A stretch of 64,000 nucleotides of DNA from Metallococcus carri (GTDB taxonomy: Bacteria; Actinomycetota; Actinomycetes; Actinomycetales; Dermatophilaceae). The first letter of the stretch is position 1. The number at the start of each line of letters is the position of its first letter. Shown piece after piece: positions 51,572 to 60,587 of the stretch. The notes below the pieces were generated by a model. The model saw only the letters and a program-made list of their open reading frames with translations, had not been told where the DNA came from and made no database searches. Location: NCBI RefSeq assembly GCF_011440275.1, contig NZ_JAAOIV010000004.1, positions 1 to 64,000 on the forward strand, written 5' to 3'. The translations under genes were made by a program, and so were the position numbers.

Positions 51572-51644
51572 TGGGCCCCCCGGGGCTCGAACCCGGAACC
51601 TACGGATTAAAAGTCCGCAGCTCTACCCATTGAGCTAAGGGCCC
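51572..51644 (-). tRNA. tRNA-Lys (TTT)
   Basis: 73 nt. Acceptor GGGCCCT/GGGGCCC (one U-G pair), anticodon stem GCGGA/TCCGT region with loop CTTTTAA, TΨC GGTTCGAGCC. Anticodon TTT. A73, no encoded CCA. The neighbouring 26-bp direct repeat begins 68 bp away. Confidence 0.94.
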
Positions 51645-51697
51645 GTGCTGCCGATCGGCAGCGGCGACAAGCGTAACGGTCGTGAGCGTGGGCGAGT

Positions 51698-52902
51698 TCA
51701 CCGCGCCCGCGCGGGCGAGCGGCGGCCCGGCATACGGCGATGACCGGCGGCCCAGGCACTGATTGGTGTCGCTGCGAGGGTGAAGAGGAGGGCGAGTGCG
51801 GCGACGCCGAGCAGCGCTCCGCGCAGGTCGCTCACCTCGGTGAGTGCCCCGACGTATGCCGGGCCGAGCAGGAACCCGAGGTAGGCGGTGGCGCCGATGG
51901 TGGAGGTGGCGCGGCCGTGCTGTGCGGGGGCGACGCCACGCAGGCTGCGGCTGAGCAGGGTGGGGAACAGCGTTGCCGTGCCGAGGGCGGCAAGGACCAG
52001 CCCGACCAGGGCGACCGCGACCGACGGTGCGGTCGCGAGCACGACGCTCCCCGCTGCGGCCAGCGTGCCGCCGCCGAGCAGGATCGCGGTGGGGTGGCTG
52101 CGCGAGAGCGGTGCCAAGGTCAGTCGCGCTACGGCAGCCGTCGCGGCGAATGCCGCCGGCGCTGCTGCCGCCACCTGCGGCGAGGCACGGAAGACATCGG
52201 TGAGCATGACTGCGCCCCAACTTTGGTGAGCGTTCTCCACGGCATACGCCAGGGCGGCGATCAACCCGACCGCCAGCAGCGGTGCGATCGAGTTCGTCGG
52301 TGGGACACGGGGGTTGTGGTCGTCCGTCTCAGCCGCCGAGTCGTGGGGAGGAAGGTGCAGCGGCGCGCTCGTCAGATGCGTTGTCAGGGCGAGAGCGAGG
52401 ATGGCCGCCGCGACCACCCCGAAAACCGCAATGAGCGACAAGCCGGCACCCAACAGGGCCCCGGTGCCCAGGCTGGCCAGGACCACGCCGACGGAGAAGA
52501 GTCCGGCCGAGCGGGTGATCAGGGGACGGTCGCTCACGTGCTCCGCGCGCCCGGCCAGAGCGTTGATGGCGACATCCGCGGCGCCCGAGCTTGCGCCGAC
52601 CAGCAGCATGCCGCTCACCAGGAGCACCATCCCGTTGGCCGCGGGGAGATGAGCAGGCCGGCTCCGGCCAGGGCGGCGAGCAGCGGGGCGACGACGCGGA
52701 GCCCGAACCGGTCGACCACGCGCCCGGCGAGGGCCATCGACGGCAACGCGCCCAACCCGACGAACAGCAGTGCGGTCCCGAGCTGCCCCTGGCTGACGCC
52801 CGCGGTCCGGCGCAGGACGGGAAGGGCCGCGCCCCAGGCGCCCCAGAAGACGCCGAACGCGGTGAAGGCGGGGAAGGGCGCCCAGCTGGCTCGCGGTCTC
52901 AT
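51698..52902 (-). pseudogene. MFS transporter, frameshifted
   Basis: From ATG 52902 the frame encodes RASWAPFPAFTAFGVFWGAW and LVGLGALPSMALAGRVVDRFGLRV (MFS motif A region) for about 90 residues, then the next frame takes over with NGMVLLVSGMLLVGASSGAADVAINA and continues for ~310 residues to 51698. The junction is the C4/G4 run at 52644-52647; one missing base restores a single ~401-codon MFS protein. About 12 hydrophobic segments in total. Both pieces are the halves of one family. A loss of function, a programmed shift, or a sequencing error cannot be separated by reading. Divergent LacI gene is its likely regulator. Confidence 0.78.
51712..51737. repeat. 26-bp direct repeat, left copy
   Basis: CGGGCGAGCGGCGGCCCGGC plus ATACGG. 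Exact match to 53993-54018. It falls in the C-terminal codons of the MFS gene; the two copies bracket the MFS-LacI cassette. Confidence 0.7.
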
Positions 52903-52907
52903 GATTC

Positions 52908-52917
52908 GTAACGTTAC
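52908..52917. promoter_or_regulatory. LacI-type operator candidate
   Basis: GTAACGTTAC, a perfect palindrome with a central CG, the core of LacI-family operators (TGTAACGTTACA-like), between the divergent MFS and LacI-family genes. It overlaps the region ahead of the TATGCT promoter (52923-52928). Confidence 0.6.
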
Positions 52918-52934
52918 ACAGCTATGCTGGGCCG

Positions 52935-53981
52935 GTGCCAACGTCGCGGGGTCGGCGCCCCACCATCAAGGATGTCGCGGCGCGGGCAGGCGTGGCCCCG
53001 ATGACCGTCTCCTATGCCTTCAACCACCCGGCGCGCGTCGCCGAGGCCACCCGGGCCACGGTGCTCGCCGCGGCAGCCGACCTCGGTTATCGCCCCGACA
53101 GCACCGCCCGCGCCTTGCGCTCCGGACGCACGCGCCAACTCGGCGTCGTGGTCGGCGAGCATCTGTCCTATCTGTTCGACGACCCCCAGGCCGCGCAGTT
53201 TCTCGCCGGCATCGCCGACGTCTGCGTCACCGACAACCTGGGCATGGTGCTGCTTCCGACCCGAGGTGATGCCGATGATGTCGACCGAGTGCTCGCGGCG
53301 GCGGTCGACGGCTACGTCCTGTGGACCACGACTGCCGACGATCCCGTGCTCGCCGCCGTCGCGGGGAGCGGGCGCCCCGCCGCGATCCAGGGCGGCCCCG
53401 CCCACCCTGGTCTCGCCCACGTCGGCCCCGACGACCGGGCAGCCGCGGCCGCAGTCGCCGAAGCCACGGCGCTCGCCGACGCCACTCCCGTGGTCATCAG
53501 CTTCCCGCTCGACCGGCGGCGCGCCAGCGGCCTGTTCAGGGGTCGCGACCTGCCCACGGACGTTCCCTTTCCCGTGACCGCGGCGCGGCTCGGCGGCTAT
53601 CACGACGCGCTGACCCGCGCGGGCCACGACTGGGCTGATGTGCGGGTCGCCGTGGTGCAGCGCAACCAGCGCACCCTCGGCGAGCAGGCCGCCGCTGCTG
53701 TGCTGGAGGAGGTGGACAGCGCCGGTCCGGTGGTGATCTTGGCGATGAGCGACGAACTCGCGCTCGGTGCCCGCGCGGGAGTGGCCGACCCGCAGCGCGA
53801 CATCACCCTGACCGGCTGGGACGGCTCGCGGGAAGCCTCCGCGGCAGGCATCTGGACGGTCGCGGCCTCATTACGCGACCAGGGTCGTGCGTGTGCGCGG
53901 GCCGCCCTGTCGGGCGACCTCGACCATCAGGACGTGCCCTGGCGAGTGGTCGCGCCTGCAGGGTCGACCGCGAACCGGTGA
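52935..53981 (+). CDS. LacI-family transcriptional regulator
   Basis: 348 residues from GTG 52935, 6 nt after TATGCT. N-terminal HTH (PTIKDVAARAGVAPMTVSYAFNHPARVAEATR) and hinge (ADLGYRPDSTARALRSGRT), followed by a periplasmic-binding-like core starting LGVVVGEHLSYLF. A small molecule such as a sugar or nucleoside would be the ligand. Expected to repress the divergent MFS gene through GTAACGTTAC. The regulator is intact while its target carries a frameshift. Confidence 0.88.
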   Translation: MPTSRGRRPTIKDVAARAGVAPMTVSYAFNHPARVAEATRATVLAAAADLGYRPDSTARALRSGRTRQLGVVVGEHLSYLFDDPQAAQFLAGIADVCVTDNLGMVLLPTRGDADDVDRVLAAAVDGYVLWTTTADDPVLAAVAGSGRPAAIQGGPAHPGLAHVGPDDRAAAAAVAEATALADATPVVISFPLDRRRASGLFRGRDLPTDVPFPVTAARLGGYHDALTRAGHDWADVRVAVVQRNQRTLGEQAAAAVLEEVDSAGPVVILAMSDELALGARAGVADPQRDITLTGWDGSREASAAGIWTVAASLRDQGRACARAALSGDLDHQDVPWRVVAPAGSTANR

Positions 53982-53992
53982 GCTCGCCCGGC

Positions 53993-54018
53993 CGGGCGAG
54001 CGGCGGCCCGGCATACGG
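53993..54018. repeat. 26-bp direct repeat, right copy
   Basis: Identical to 51712-51737; lies 11 bp after the LacI stop, just before the helicase gene. Copies 2.28 kb apart, one of them 68 bp from tRNA-Lys. Confidence 0.7.
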
Positions 54019-54040
54019 TGCCTGAAAAGATGACCGGGTC

Positions 54041-56578
54041 ATGGACCTGATCTCTCGCCTGCCGGACGGCGCCGACCCCGACGAGGTGTATGCCGCGTTC
54101 GGCGCCTGGGCGACCGAGCGGGGGCTGACGCTCTACCCGCATCAGGACGACGCGATCCTCGAGCTGCTCGGCGGGTCCAACGTCATCCTCGCGACGCCGA
54201 CCGGGTCGGGGAAGTCGCTCGTCGCGGCCGCCGCGCATTTCATCGCGATGGCCGAGGACCGGGTGAGCTTCTACACCGCGCCGATCAAGGCGCTGGTCAG
54301 CGAGAAGTTTTTCGACCTGTGCCAGATCTTCGGCGCGGAGAACGTCGGCATGCTCACCGGCGATGCGTCGGTCAACCCGGACGCGCCCGTGATCTGTTGC
54401 ACCGCAGAGATTCTCGCCAATATCGCGCTGCGCGAGGGCGTGACCGCCGACATCGGCATGGTCATCATGGACGAGTTCCACTTCTACTCCGAGCCGGAGC
54501 GCGGCTGGGCCTGGCAGGTGCCGCTGCTCGAGCTGCCGCAAGCGCAATTCCTGCTCATGTCGGCCACGCTCGGTGAGGTGTCCTTCTTCGAGGAGGACCT
54601 GACCCGGCGCACCGGCCGCCCGACGGCGACGATCGCGGGGGCGGAGCGCCCGGTGCCGCTGAGCTTCAGCTGGGCGATGACCCCGCTGCACGAGACCCTC
54701 GAAGAACTGCTCACGACCCATCAAGCGCCGGTCTACGTCGTGCATTTCACCCAGGCCGCCGCCCTGGAGCGGGCGCAGGCGCTGCTCAGCCTCAAGGTCA
54801 TCGATGCCGCCGAGCGCGAACAGATCGCCGAGCTGATCAAGGACTTCCGCTTCTCCGCCGGATTCGGCAAGACGCTGAATCGCCTTGTGCGACATGGGAT
54901 TGGCGTCCACCACGCCGGGATGCTGCCCAAATACCGCCGGCTCGTGGAGACGCTCGCGCAGCGCGGCCTGCTCAAGGTCATCTGCGGCACCGACACCCTC
55001 GGCGTCGGCATCAATGTGCCGATCCGCACCGTCGTGCTCACCTCACTCACCAAATTCGACGGCACCCGGCAGCGGTTGCTCAAGGCCCGCGAGTTCCATC
55101 AGATCGCCGGGCGAGCGGGTCGGGCCGGGTTCGACACCTCCGGGTCGGTCGTCGTGCAGGCCCCCGACCACGTGATCGACAACGCCCGGGCGCTCGCCAA
55201 GGCCGGCGACGACCCCAAGAAGCAGCGCAAGGTCCAGCGCAAGAAGCCGCCCGAGGGATTCGTCAACTACACCGAGGAAACCTTCGAGCGGCTGGTCGCA
55301 GCCGAGCCCGAGCCGCTCCAGTCACGTATGCGGGTCACCCACTCGATGATGCTCAATGTCATTGCGCGAGAAGGAGATCCGTATGCCGCGATGGCTCGCC
55401 TCGTGCGCGAAAATCACGAGGACGAGCGTCGCCAGCGACGCCTCGCCCGCAATGCGATCACCCTCTATCGCGAATTGCTGACCGCCGGGGTGGTGCGCCG
55501 TCTCGACCAGCCCGGGCCGGACGGCCGCGGGGTCGAACTCACCGCCGACCTGCAGGCCAACTTCGCCCTCAACCAGCCGCTCGCACCCTTCGCGCTCGCG
55601 GTCATCGAGATGCTCGACCCCGACCAACCCACCCATGCTCTCGACGTCGTCTCGGTGATCGAGGCGATCCTCGAAGACCCCCGGCCGATCCTGTGGGCCC
55701 AGCAGCGCAAGGCGCGCGGCGAGGCGATCGCCGAGATGAAGGCCGACGGCATCGAATACGACGAGCGGATGGAGCTGCTGGAAGACGTCACCTGGCCGCA
55801 GCCGCTGCGCGACGAACTCGAGACAGCCTTCGTCACCTATCGCAGCTCGCAGCCATGGGTGCCCGAACACGCGCTCTCGCCCAAGTCCGTGGTGCGTGAG
55901 ATGTATGAAAACGCTTGGAGCTTCAGCGAACTCGTGCGTCACTACGAGCTGGCGCGCTCCGAGGGGATCGTGCTGCGCTATCTCACCGACGCCTACCGCA
56001 CGCTGCGGCAGACGGTGCCCGACCAGGCCAAGAACGACGAACTGCGCGACCTCATCGAATGGCTGGGCGAGGTGATCCGGCAGACCGACTCCAGCCTGCT
56101 CGACGAATGGGAGGCCCTCACCGACCCCTCCCGGCACACCGACGAGGACGCCGTGCCTCCCACCCCGCGGGCGGTCACCCGCAACGAACGGGCCTTCACC
56201 GTGCAGATCCGCAATGCGATGTTCCGGCGCGTGCAACTCGCCGCGCGTCGCGACATCCCCGGTCTGGCCGCGCTGGACCGCGCTGCGGCGCAGGCCACCG
56301 ACCCACCCACCGAGATCGTCATGGACGAAGCCGCCTGGGCCGACGACCTCGACCACTACTTCGCCGACCACGACGAACTGGGCGCGGGCGCGGAGGCGAG
56401 GGGGCCGGCATACCTGCGGATCACCAAGAACGACACCGAATGGGAGGTGCGGCAGGTGATCGATGACCCGGATGGCGATCACGACTGGGGGATCGACGCG
56501 CAGGTGCCGCTCGCGGCCAGCGACGCCGCCGGGGAGGCCGTCGTGGTGGTGCTCGGCCTCAACCGGATGGACGCATAG
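54041..56578 (+). CDS. DEAD/DEAH-box helicase, Ski2-like, with DUF3516-type C terminus
   Basis: 845 residues. ATPTGSGKSLVAAA is Walker A (about 48-60), YTAPIKALVSEKFF motif Ia, VIMDEFHFYSEPERGWAW the DEFH (DEVH-like) box, LLMSATLGE motif III, GTDTLGVGINVPIRTV and QIAGRAGRAGFDTSG motifs V-VI. After ~residue 400 a helical DUF3516-like domain continues to the end (YLRITKNDTEWEVRQVIDD). RNA or DNA strand separation in a degradation or repair pathway is likely. No ribosome site is seen near the ATG. Followed by a leaderless conserved gene. Confidence 0.87.
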   Translation: MDLISRLPDGADPDEVYAAFGAWATERGLTLYPHQDDAILELLGGSNVILATPTGSGKSLVAAAAHFIAMAEDRVSFYTAPIKALVSEKFFDLCQIFGAENVGMLTGDASVNPDAPVICCTAEILANIALREGVTADIGMVIMDEFHFYSEPERGWAWQVPLLELPQAQFLLMSATLGEVSFFEEDLTRRTGRPTATIAGAERPVPLSFSWAMTPLHETLEELLTTHQAPVYVVHFTQAAALERAQALLSLKVIDAAEREQIAELIKDFRFSAGFGKTLNRLVRHGIGVHHAGMLPKYRRLVETLAQRGLLKVICGTDTLGVGINVPIRTVVLTSLTKFDGTRQRLLKAREFHQIAGRAGRAGFDTSGSVVVQAPDHVIDNARALAKAGDDPKKQRKVQRKKPPEGFVNYTEETFERLVAAEPEPLQSRMRVTHSMMLNVIAREGDPYAAMARLVRENHEDERRQRRLARNAITLYRELLTAGVVRRLDQPGPDGRGVELTADLQANFALNQPLAPFALAVIEMLDPDQPTHALDVVSVIEAILEDPRPILWAQQRKARGEAIAEMKADGIEYDERMELLEDVTWPQPLRDELETAFVTYRSSQPWVPEHALSPKSVVREMYENAWSFSELVRHYELARSEGIVLRYLTDAYRTLRQTVPDQAKNDELRDLIEWLGEVIRQTDSSLLDEWEALTDPSRHTDEDAVPPTPRAVTRNERAFTVQIRNAMFRRVQLAARRDIPGLAALDRAAAQATDPPTEIVMDEAAWADDLDHYFADHDELGAGAEARGPAYLRITKNDTEWEVRQVIDDPDGDHDWGIDAQVPLAASDAAGEAVVVVLGLNRMDA

Positions 56579-56587
56579 GCTGAGTAA

Positions 56588-57220
56588 ATGACCGAGGACC
56601 GTCGACCGCGCCGACCCGCGCCGTTCACACCGCGGCAGCTCGACTCCTTCGAGAGCCGGCTGGACCCCGCGCAGGTGAGTGAGGTGGCGCACGAGACCGC
56701 CGCTGTCCTGGTGCGCACCGGACGCGCGGCTCACGATCCCGAGCTCACCCGCCGGCTGGTCAATCTCGTCGACGAACTCGGTATGTCGACCATCGCGGAA
56801 CTCTGGTCCTCGCTCCCGGCGGTCAGCCTGCCCGGGGCGCTCTGGCGGCTGTATGTCTTGCGCGAATGGGTGCGCCGCGACCCGGCGGGTGCGGTGGCGG
56901 ACTACCAGAGCGGCCGGCCCTATCTCGACGTGTCGCACGCAGTGGCCGGTGCCGCCGATCCCCCGAGTCCGGAGGGGTTGCGGGATATGGGGGATGCGAT
57001 CCTGACCGGTGCCTTCGAGGGCGACTTCGCGGTGGCGCTTGAGCGAGCGGCGGCCTTCTGCGACGTCATCTCGGTGGGCCGGGCGCACCGCGCGGACGCC
57101 AGCGACGGGCACGCCGATCAGACCGCGAGCGCCCAGACCTTCAGCGCCGCGGCCCTGGCCACGACGGCGAGCGATCTGCGGCGGTGCGCGTCCAGCTGGC
57201 GCGCCAACACCCTGGTCTGA
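56588..57220 (+). CDS. Conserved actinobacterial hypothetical protein
   Basis: 210 residues. TAGGCT ends 6 nt before the ATG (leaderless). Mostly helical: HETAAVLVRTGRAAHDPELTRRLVNLVDELGMSTIAELWSSL, SLPGALWRLYVLREWVRRDP and AFEGDFAVALERAAAFCDVISVGRAHRADAS. Actinobacterial homologues are usually next to helicase genes, but no function is known. Its 3' end is followed by hairpins. Confidence 0.68.
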   Translation: MTEDRRPRRPAPFTPRQLDSFESRLDPAQVSEVAHETAAVLVRTGRAAHDPELTRRLVNLVDELGMSTIAELWSSLPAVSLPGALWRLYVLREWVRRDPAGAVADYQSGRPYLDVSHAVAGAADPPSPEGLRDMGDAILTGAFEGDFAVALERAAAFCDVISVGRAHRADASDGHADQTASAQTFSAAALATTASDLRRCASSWRANTLV

Positions 57221-57250
57221 AACCTCGCAACTGGCACCGGGGGCGGATAC

Positions 57251-57272
57251 CTGGCACCGCACACCGTGCCAG
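57251..57272. terminator. Hairpin 1 after the helicase-linked gene
   Basis: CTGGCAC-CGCACACC-GTGCCAG, seven pairs, 31 bp downstream of the stop codon. No T tract. Confidence 0.5.
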
Positions 57273-57282
57273 ACATGCATCA

Positions 57283-57308
57283 GCGCACCAGAGGTGTCGC
57301 TGGTGCGC
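57283..57308. terminator. Hairpin 2 after the helicase-linked gene
   Basis: GCGCACCAG-AGGTGTCG-CTGGTGCGC, nine perfect pairs. Together with hairpin 1 it forms a twin structure. Confidence 0.5.
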
Positions 57309-57449
57309 CAGAGGTGAGGTGTGTGCGCCGGACCGGGAGCGCCTCACGGCGCGTGGCCGCTCGTAGCGGCTTATTGTTGGGACCCGGGGCTGCCGCGGTC
57401 CGGCGCACGGTCAGCCTAACGGCGCGGGGCGGGCGAATGTTCCAGGTTG

Positions 57450-57710
57450 CTACTTCGGCCGACCGGTGGCGAGTGTCACATCGTGGCCCTTCGTGCAGGC
57501 GCCCTCATGTGCCTGCGCGTCATCGCGGGCCTTGTCACGCGAACGCCGGCCCGGGCCGCGCCACGCGCAACTCTCGCAATAGCCGAACGTGAAGTTGCCC
57601 TCGTCCTTGGTGAGGTGCGCCGGCTTGACGTCGACGACCAGCTTCTTGGTGCCCTTGATGCCCTTGACCCGCAATAGGGTTGGCCGGCGTTTGGGGGAGT
57701 CCTTGCCCAC
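57450..57710 (-). CDS. Small conserved zinc-like protein
   Basis: 86 residues. RRPTLLRVKGIKGTKKLVVDVKP, then YCESCAWRGPGRRSRDKARDDAQAHEGAC with a CxxC and a distant Cys that could form a zinc knuckle. Basic and probably cytoplasmic. No family name recognised. Downstream of pstB on the same strand with a 29-bp gap, so it may be read from the pst operon. Confidence 0.62.
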   Translation of the reverse strand: MGKDSPKRRPTLLRVKGIKGTKKLVVDVKPAHLTKDEGNFTFGYCESCAWRGPGRRSRDKARDDAQAHEGACTKGHDVTLATGRPK

Positions 57711-57739
57711 GCCACGACGGTACTACCCGGAAGGGTGAA

Positions 57740-58516
57740 TCAGCCAAAGCGCCCGGAGATGTAGTCCTCCGTCGCCCGCTCGCTGGGGTTGTTGAAGATC
57801 TTCTGGGTGTCGTCCATCTCGATCAGGTGGCCGGGCTTGCCGGTCTCCTTGAGGTTGAAGAACGCCGTCTTGTCCGACACCCGCGCCGCCTGCTGCATGT
57901 TGTGCGTCACGATGACGACGGTGTAGTCGTCCTTGAGTTCCTCGATCAGGTCCTCGACCTTGCCGGTGGAGATCGGGTCGAGCGCCGAGCACGGCTCGTC
58001 CATCAGCAACACCTGCGGTTCGACGGCGATCGCGCGAGCGATGCACAACCGCTGCTGCTGACCGCCGGACAACCCAGCACCCGGCTTGTTCAACCGGTCC
58101 TTGACCTCGTCCCACAGGTTCGCGCCGCGCAGCGACTTCTCCGCCTTCTCCGCGAGCACCTTCTTGTCCTTGACCCCGTTGAGGCGCAGGCCGGCCGTCA
58201 CGTTGTCGGCGATCGACATGGTCGGGAAGGGGTTGGGTCGCTGGAAGACCATGCCGACCGTGCGACGCACCGCCACCGGGTCGACATTCGCGCCGTAGAG
58301 ATCCTCGTCGTCCAGCAGCACCTTGCCCTCGACCCGGCCGCCCGGGGTGACCTCGTGCATCCGGTTGAGGGTCTTCAGGAAGGTCGACTTGCCGCATCCG
58401 GACGGTCCGATGAAGGCGGTCACCGACCGCGGCTCGATCGTCATCGAGACGCCCTCGACGGCGAGGAAGGAGCCGTAGTAGACGTGCAGGTCCTGGACGT
58501 CGATGCGCTTGCCCAT
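57740..58516 (-). CDS. pstB: Phosphate ABC transporter ATP-binding protein
   Basis: 258 residues. Walker [10 protein letters not shown] (about 32-40), Q-loop [13 protein letters not shown] typical of PstB, signature [15 protein letters not shown], Walker [13 protein letters not shown] and [13 protein letters not shown]. It powers high-affinity phosphate import through PstC/PstA. Last of the pstS-C-A-B operon. Confidence 0.96.
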   Translation of the reverse strand: MGKRIDVQDLHVYYGSFLAVEGVSMTIEPRSVTAFIGPSGCGKSTFLKTLNRMHEVTPGGRVEGKVLLDDEDLYGANVDPVAVRRTVGMVFQRPNPFPTMSIADNVTAGLRLNGVKDKKVLAEKAEKSLRGANLWDEVKDRLNKPGAGLSGGQQQRLCIARAIAVEPQVLLMDEPCSALDPISTGKVEDLIEELKDDYTVVIVTHNMQQAARVSDKTAFFNLKETGKPGHLIEMDDTQKIFNNPSERATEDYISGRFG

Positions 58517-58547
58517 GCTGATGATTGTCCTTGCTCGAAGTGCGGGG

Positions 58548-59486
58548 TTAGTTCTTGACCTTGGTGAACCGGCCGACCAGACGGCCGAGCAGGTTGATCG
58601 CCAGCACGATCAGGATCAGCGTGCACGCCGCGCCCCATACGCGGTCCGCGCTGATCTTGTCCGCCGACATGAACTGCACGTTCGCGTTGATGAGGGTCGG
58701 CAGGGCCGCCATACCGTTGCCGGAGAAGAGGTTCTGCTGCAGGAACGGCGTGTAGTTCGCGAGCAGCAGCAGTGGAGCGGTCTCGCCCGCGACGCGGGCG
58801 AAACCGAGCAGCACGCCGGTGAGAATGCCGGAGAAGGAGGTCGGCAGGACGACCTTGACGATCGTCTTCCACTTGGGCACACCGAGGGCGTATGACGCGT
58901 CGCGCAGCTCGTTCGGGACGAGCTTGAGCATCTCCTCGGTGGAGCGAGTGACCACCGGGATCATCAGCAACGCGAGGGCGAGGGAACATGCCACCGGCAT
59001 CAACCGCCAGCCGAAGGTGGTCACCCACACCGCGTAGATGAACAGCGCGGCGACGATGGAGGGCACACCGGACAGGATGTCGACCATGAAGCTGATCGCG
59101 CGGGCCAGCTTGCCGCGGCCGTACTCCACCAGGTAGATCGCGGTGAAGACCGCGAGCGGCACCGCGATGATCGAGGTGGCGATCGACATCAGCAGGGTGC
59201 CGACGATCGCGTGCCGCGCGCCGCGGATCATCTTGTCGAAGCCGGCCGCGCCGACGCCGGACTGGTCCTTTTGCCACCAGACGATGTCGAGCATCGTGCT
59301 GAAACCCTTGGACAGGACCGTCCACATGATCCAGATCAGCGGGATGAGCGCGACGAGGAAGGCACCCCACATGACGATCGTCGCCAGGGTGTTGCGCAGT
59401 TTGCGGCTGGCCGACTCCGACCGTCCGCGCAACTCGCGACCGGAGCCGCGCAGCGGCCGCTCGGCCGCGGAGACTTCGGTGCTCAT
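58548..59486 (-). CDS. pstA: Phosphate ABC transporter permease
   Basis: 312 residues, about six transmembrane segments with the cytoplasmic loop [26 protein letters not shown] (EAA). Starts overlap with the pstC stop (ATGA, 59483-59486). Partner of PstC. Confidence 0.95.
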   Translation of the reverse strand: MSTEVSAAERPLRGSGRELRGRSESASRKLRNTLATIVMWGAFLVALIPLIWIMWTVLSKGFSTMLDIVWWQKDQSGVGAAGFDKMIRGARHAIVGTLLMSIATSIIAVPLAVFTAIYLVEYGRGKLARAISFMVDILSGVPSIVAALFIYAVWVTTFGWRLMPVACSLALALLMIPVVTRSTEEMLKLVPNELRDASYALGVPKWKTIVKVVLPTSFSGILTGVLLGFARVAGETAPLLLLANYTPFLQQNLFSGNGMAALPTLINANVQFMSADKISADRVWGAACTLILIVLAINLLGRLVGRFTKVKN

Positions 59487-60487
59487 TCGGTGAAGGCCTT
59501 CCTACGCTCGATGATGACGCGGGCGATCGCATTGACGATGAAGGTGAGGACGAACAGCACCAGGCCGGCGGCGATATAGGCACCGGTGCTCTTGCCGGGC
59601 GTGAGCTCGGCGGCGTCGGCGGCGATCTTGGAGGCGAAGGTCGAGCCGCCATTGAACAGCGACCAGGTCCAGGCGGTGCCCCCGGGCAGGGTCGAGATGA
59701 TGTAGAGGACGGCGATCGTCTCGCCGAGGGCCCGGCCGAGACCGAGCATGGCGGCGCTGATCACGCCGGGCTTGCCGAAGGGCAGCACCGCGGTGCGGAT
59801 CATCTCCCATTTGGTGGCACCCAGCGCGGTTGCGGCGTCCTTGTGTGCCGCGGGCGTCTGGGCGAAGACCTCCCGGGAGAGGGCGGTGATGATCGGCAGG
59901 ATCATGATCGCCAGCACGATGCCGACGAAGAAGATCGTGGCGCCATTGCTGATGCCGGCGACCGGCTTGAAGATCGGCAGCCAGCCCAGGTAGTCCTGCA
60001 GGAAGTTCTGCAGCGGCACGATCTTGGGCGCCACGATGATCGATCCCCACAGGCCGTAGACGATCGAGGGCACCGCGGCGAGCAGGTCCACCAGGGCCGC
60101 CGCCGGACGGGCCAGCCAGGCCGGGGCGTATTGGGTGAGGAAGAGCGCGATCGCCACCGAGAAGGGCACCGCGATGATCAGGGCGACGAGCGAGGTGGAC
60201 ACGGTCGTCCACAGCAACTCCAGGACACCGAAGCGCATCGGGTCCGAGGTCTGCCAGTCGCGAGAGGTGAGGAAGTTGGCGTTGTTCGAGGTCAGCGCCG
60301 GCAGGGCCTGCACCACGAGGAAGGCGCCGATGAGCACGACGATCGCGATAACGCTGAGACCGGCGAAGGTAGCCGTCCCACCAAAGATCCGGTCTCCGAG
60401 GCGTCCGGTGGACGCGTTGTCCCCTTCCGGCTTCGAGCCGTCCGGGCCAGGCAGGGAATCACTGGCGGAAACGCCGGTGGATGTCAT
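59483..60487 (-). CDS. pstC: Phosphate ABC transporter permease
   Basis: 334 residues, six transmembrane segments and the loop KDAATALGATKWEMIRTAVLPFGKPGV (EAA motif with G). The N-terminal 50 residues are polar cytoplasmic (TSTGVSASDSLPGPDGSKPEGDN), longer than in most homologues. Follows pstS after a stem-loop. Confidence 0.95.
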   Translation of the reverse strand: MTSTGVSASDSLPGPDGSKPEGDNASTGRLGDRIFGGTATFAGLSVIAIVVLIGAFLVVQALPALTSNNANFLTSRDWQTSDPMRFGVLELLWTTVSTSLVALIIAVPFSVAIALFLTQYAPAWLARPAAALVDLLAAVPSIVYGLWGSIIVAPKIVPLQNFLQDYLGWLPIFKPVAGISNGATIFFVGIVLAIMILPIITALSREVFAQTPAAHKDAATALGATKWEMIRTAVLPFGKPGVISAAMLGLGRALGETIAVLYIISTLPGGTAWTWSLFNGGSTFASKIAADAAELTPGKSTGAYIAAGLVLFVLTFIVNAIARVIIERRKAFTE

Positions 60488-60531
60488 ATCGCCTCTACTG
60501 CTTTCGGAAACTACGGGGAAACTACCGCGAA

Positions 60532-60567
60532 GGGTCGCGGGGTACCACCGGGGGCACCCCGCGACCC
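60532..60567. terminator. Stem-loop between pstS and pstC
   Basis: GGGTCGCGGGGT...ACCCCGCGACCC, twelve pairs, in the 100-bp gap between pstS (upstream) and pstC. Without a T tract it more likely protects or attenuates the pstS message, which would give more substrate-binding protein than permease. Confidence 0.65.
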
Positions 60568-60587
60568 ATCTCGGGTGTTGCGGTCGA

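Larger units (their letters stand above)
57221..57449. other. Spacer with two consecutive hairpins
   Basis: No gene. CTGGCAC-N8-GTGCCAG (57251-57272) and GCGCACCAG-N8-CTGGTGCGC (57283-57308) are perfect inverted repeats, back to back, of related sequence. They are likely the terminator of the upstream gene; the rest looks random. Confidence 0.55.
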
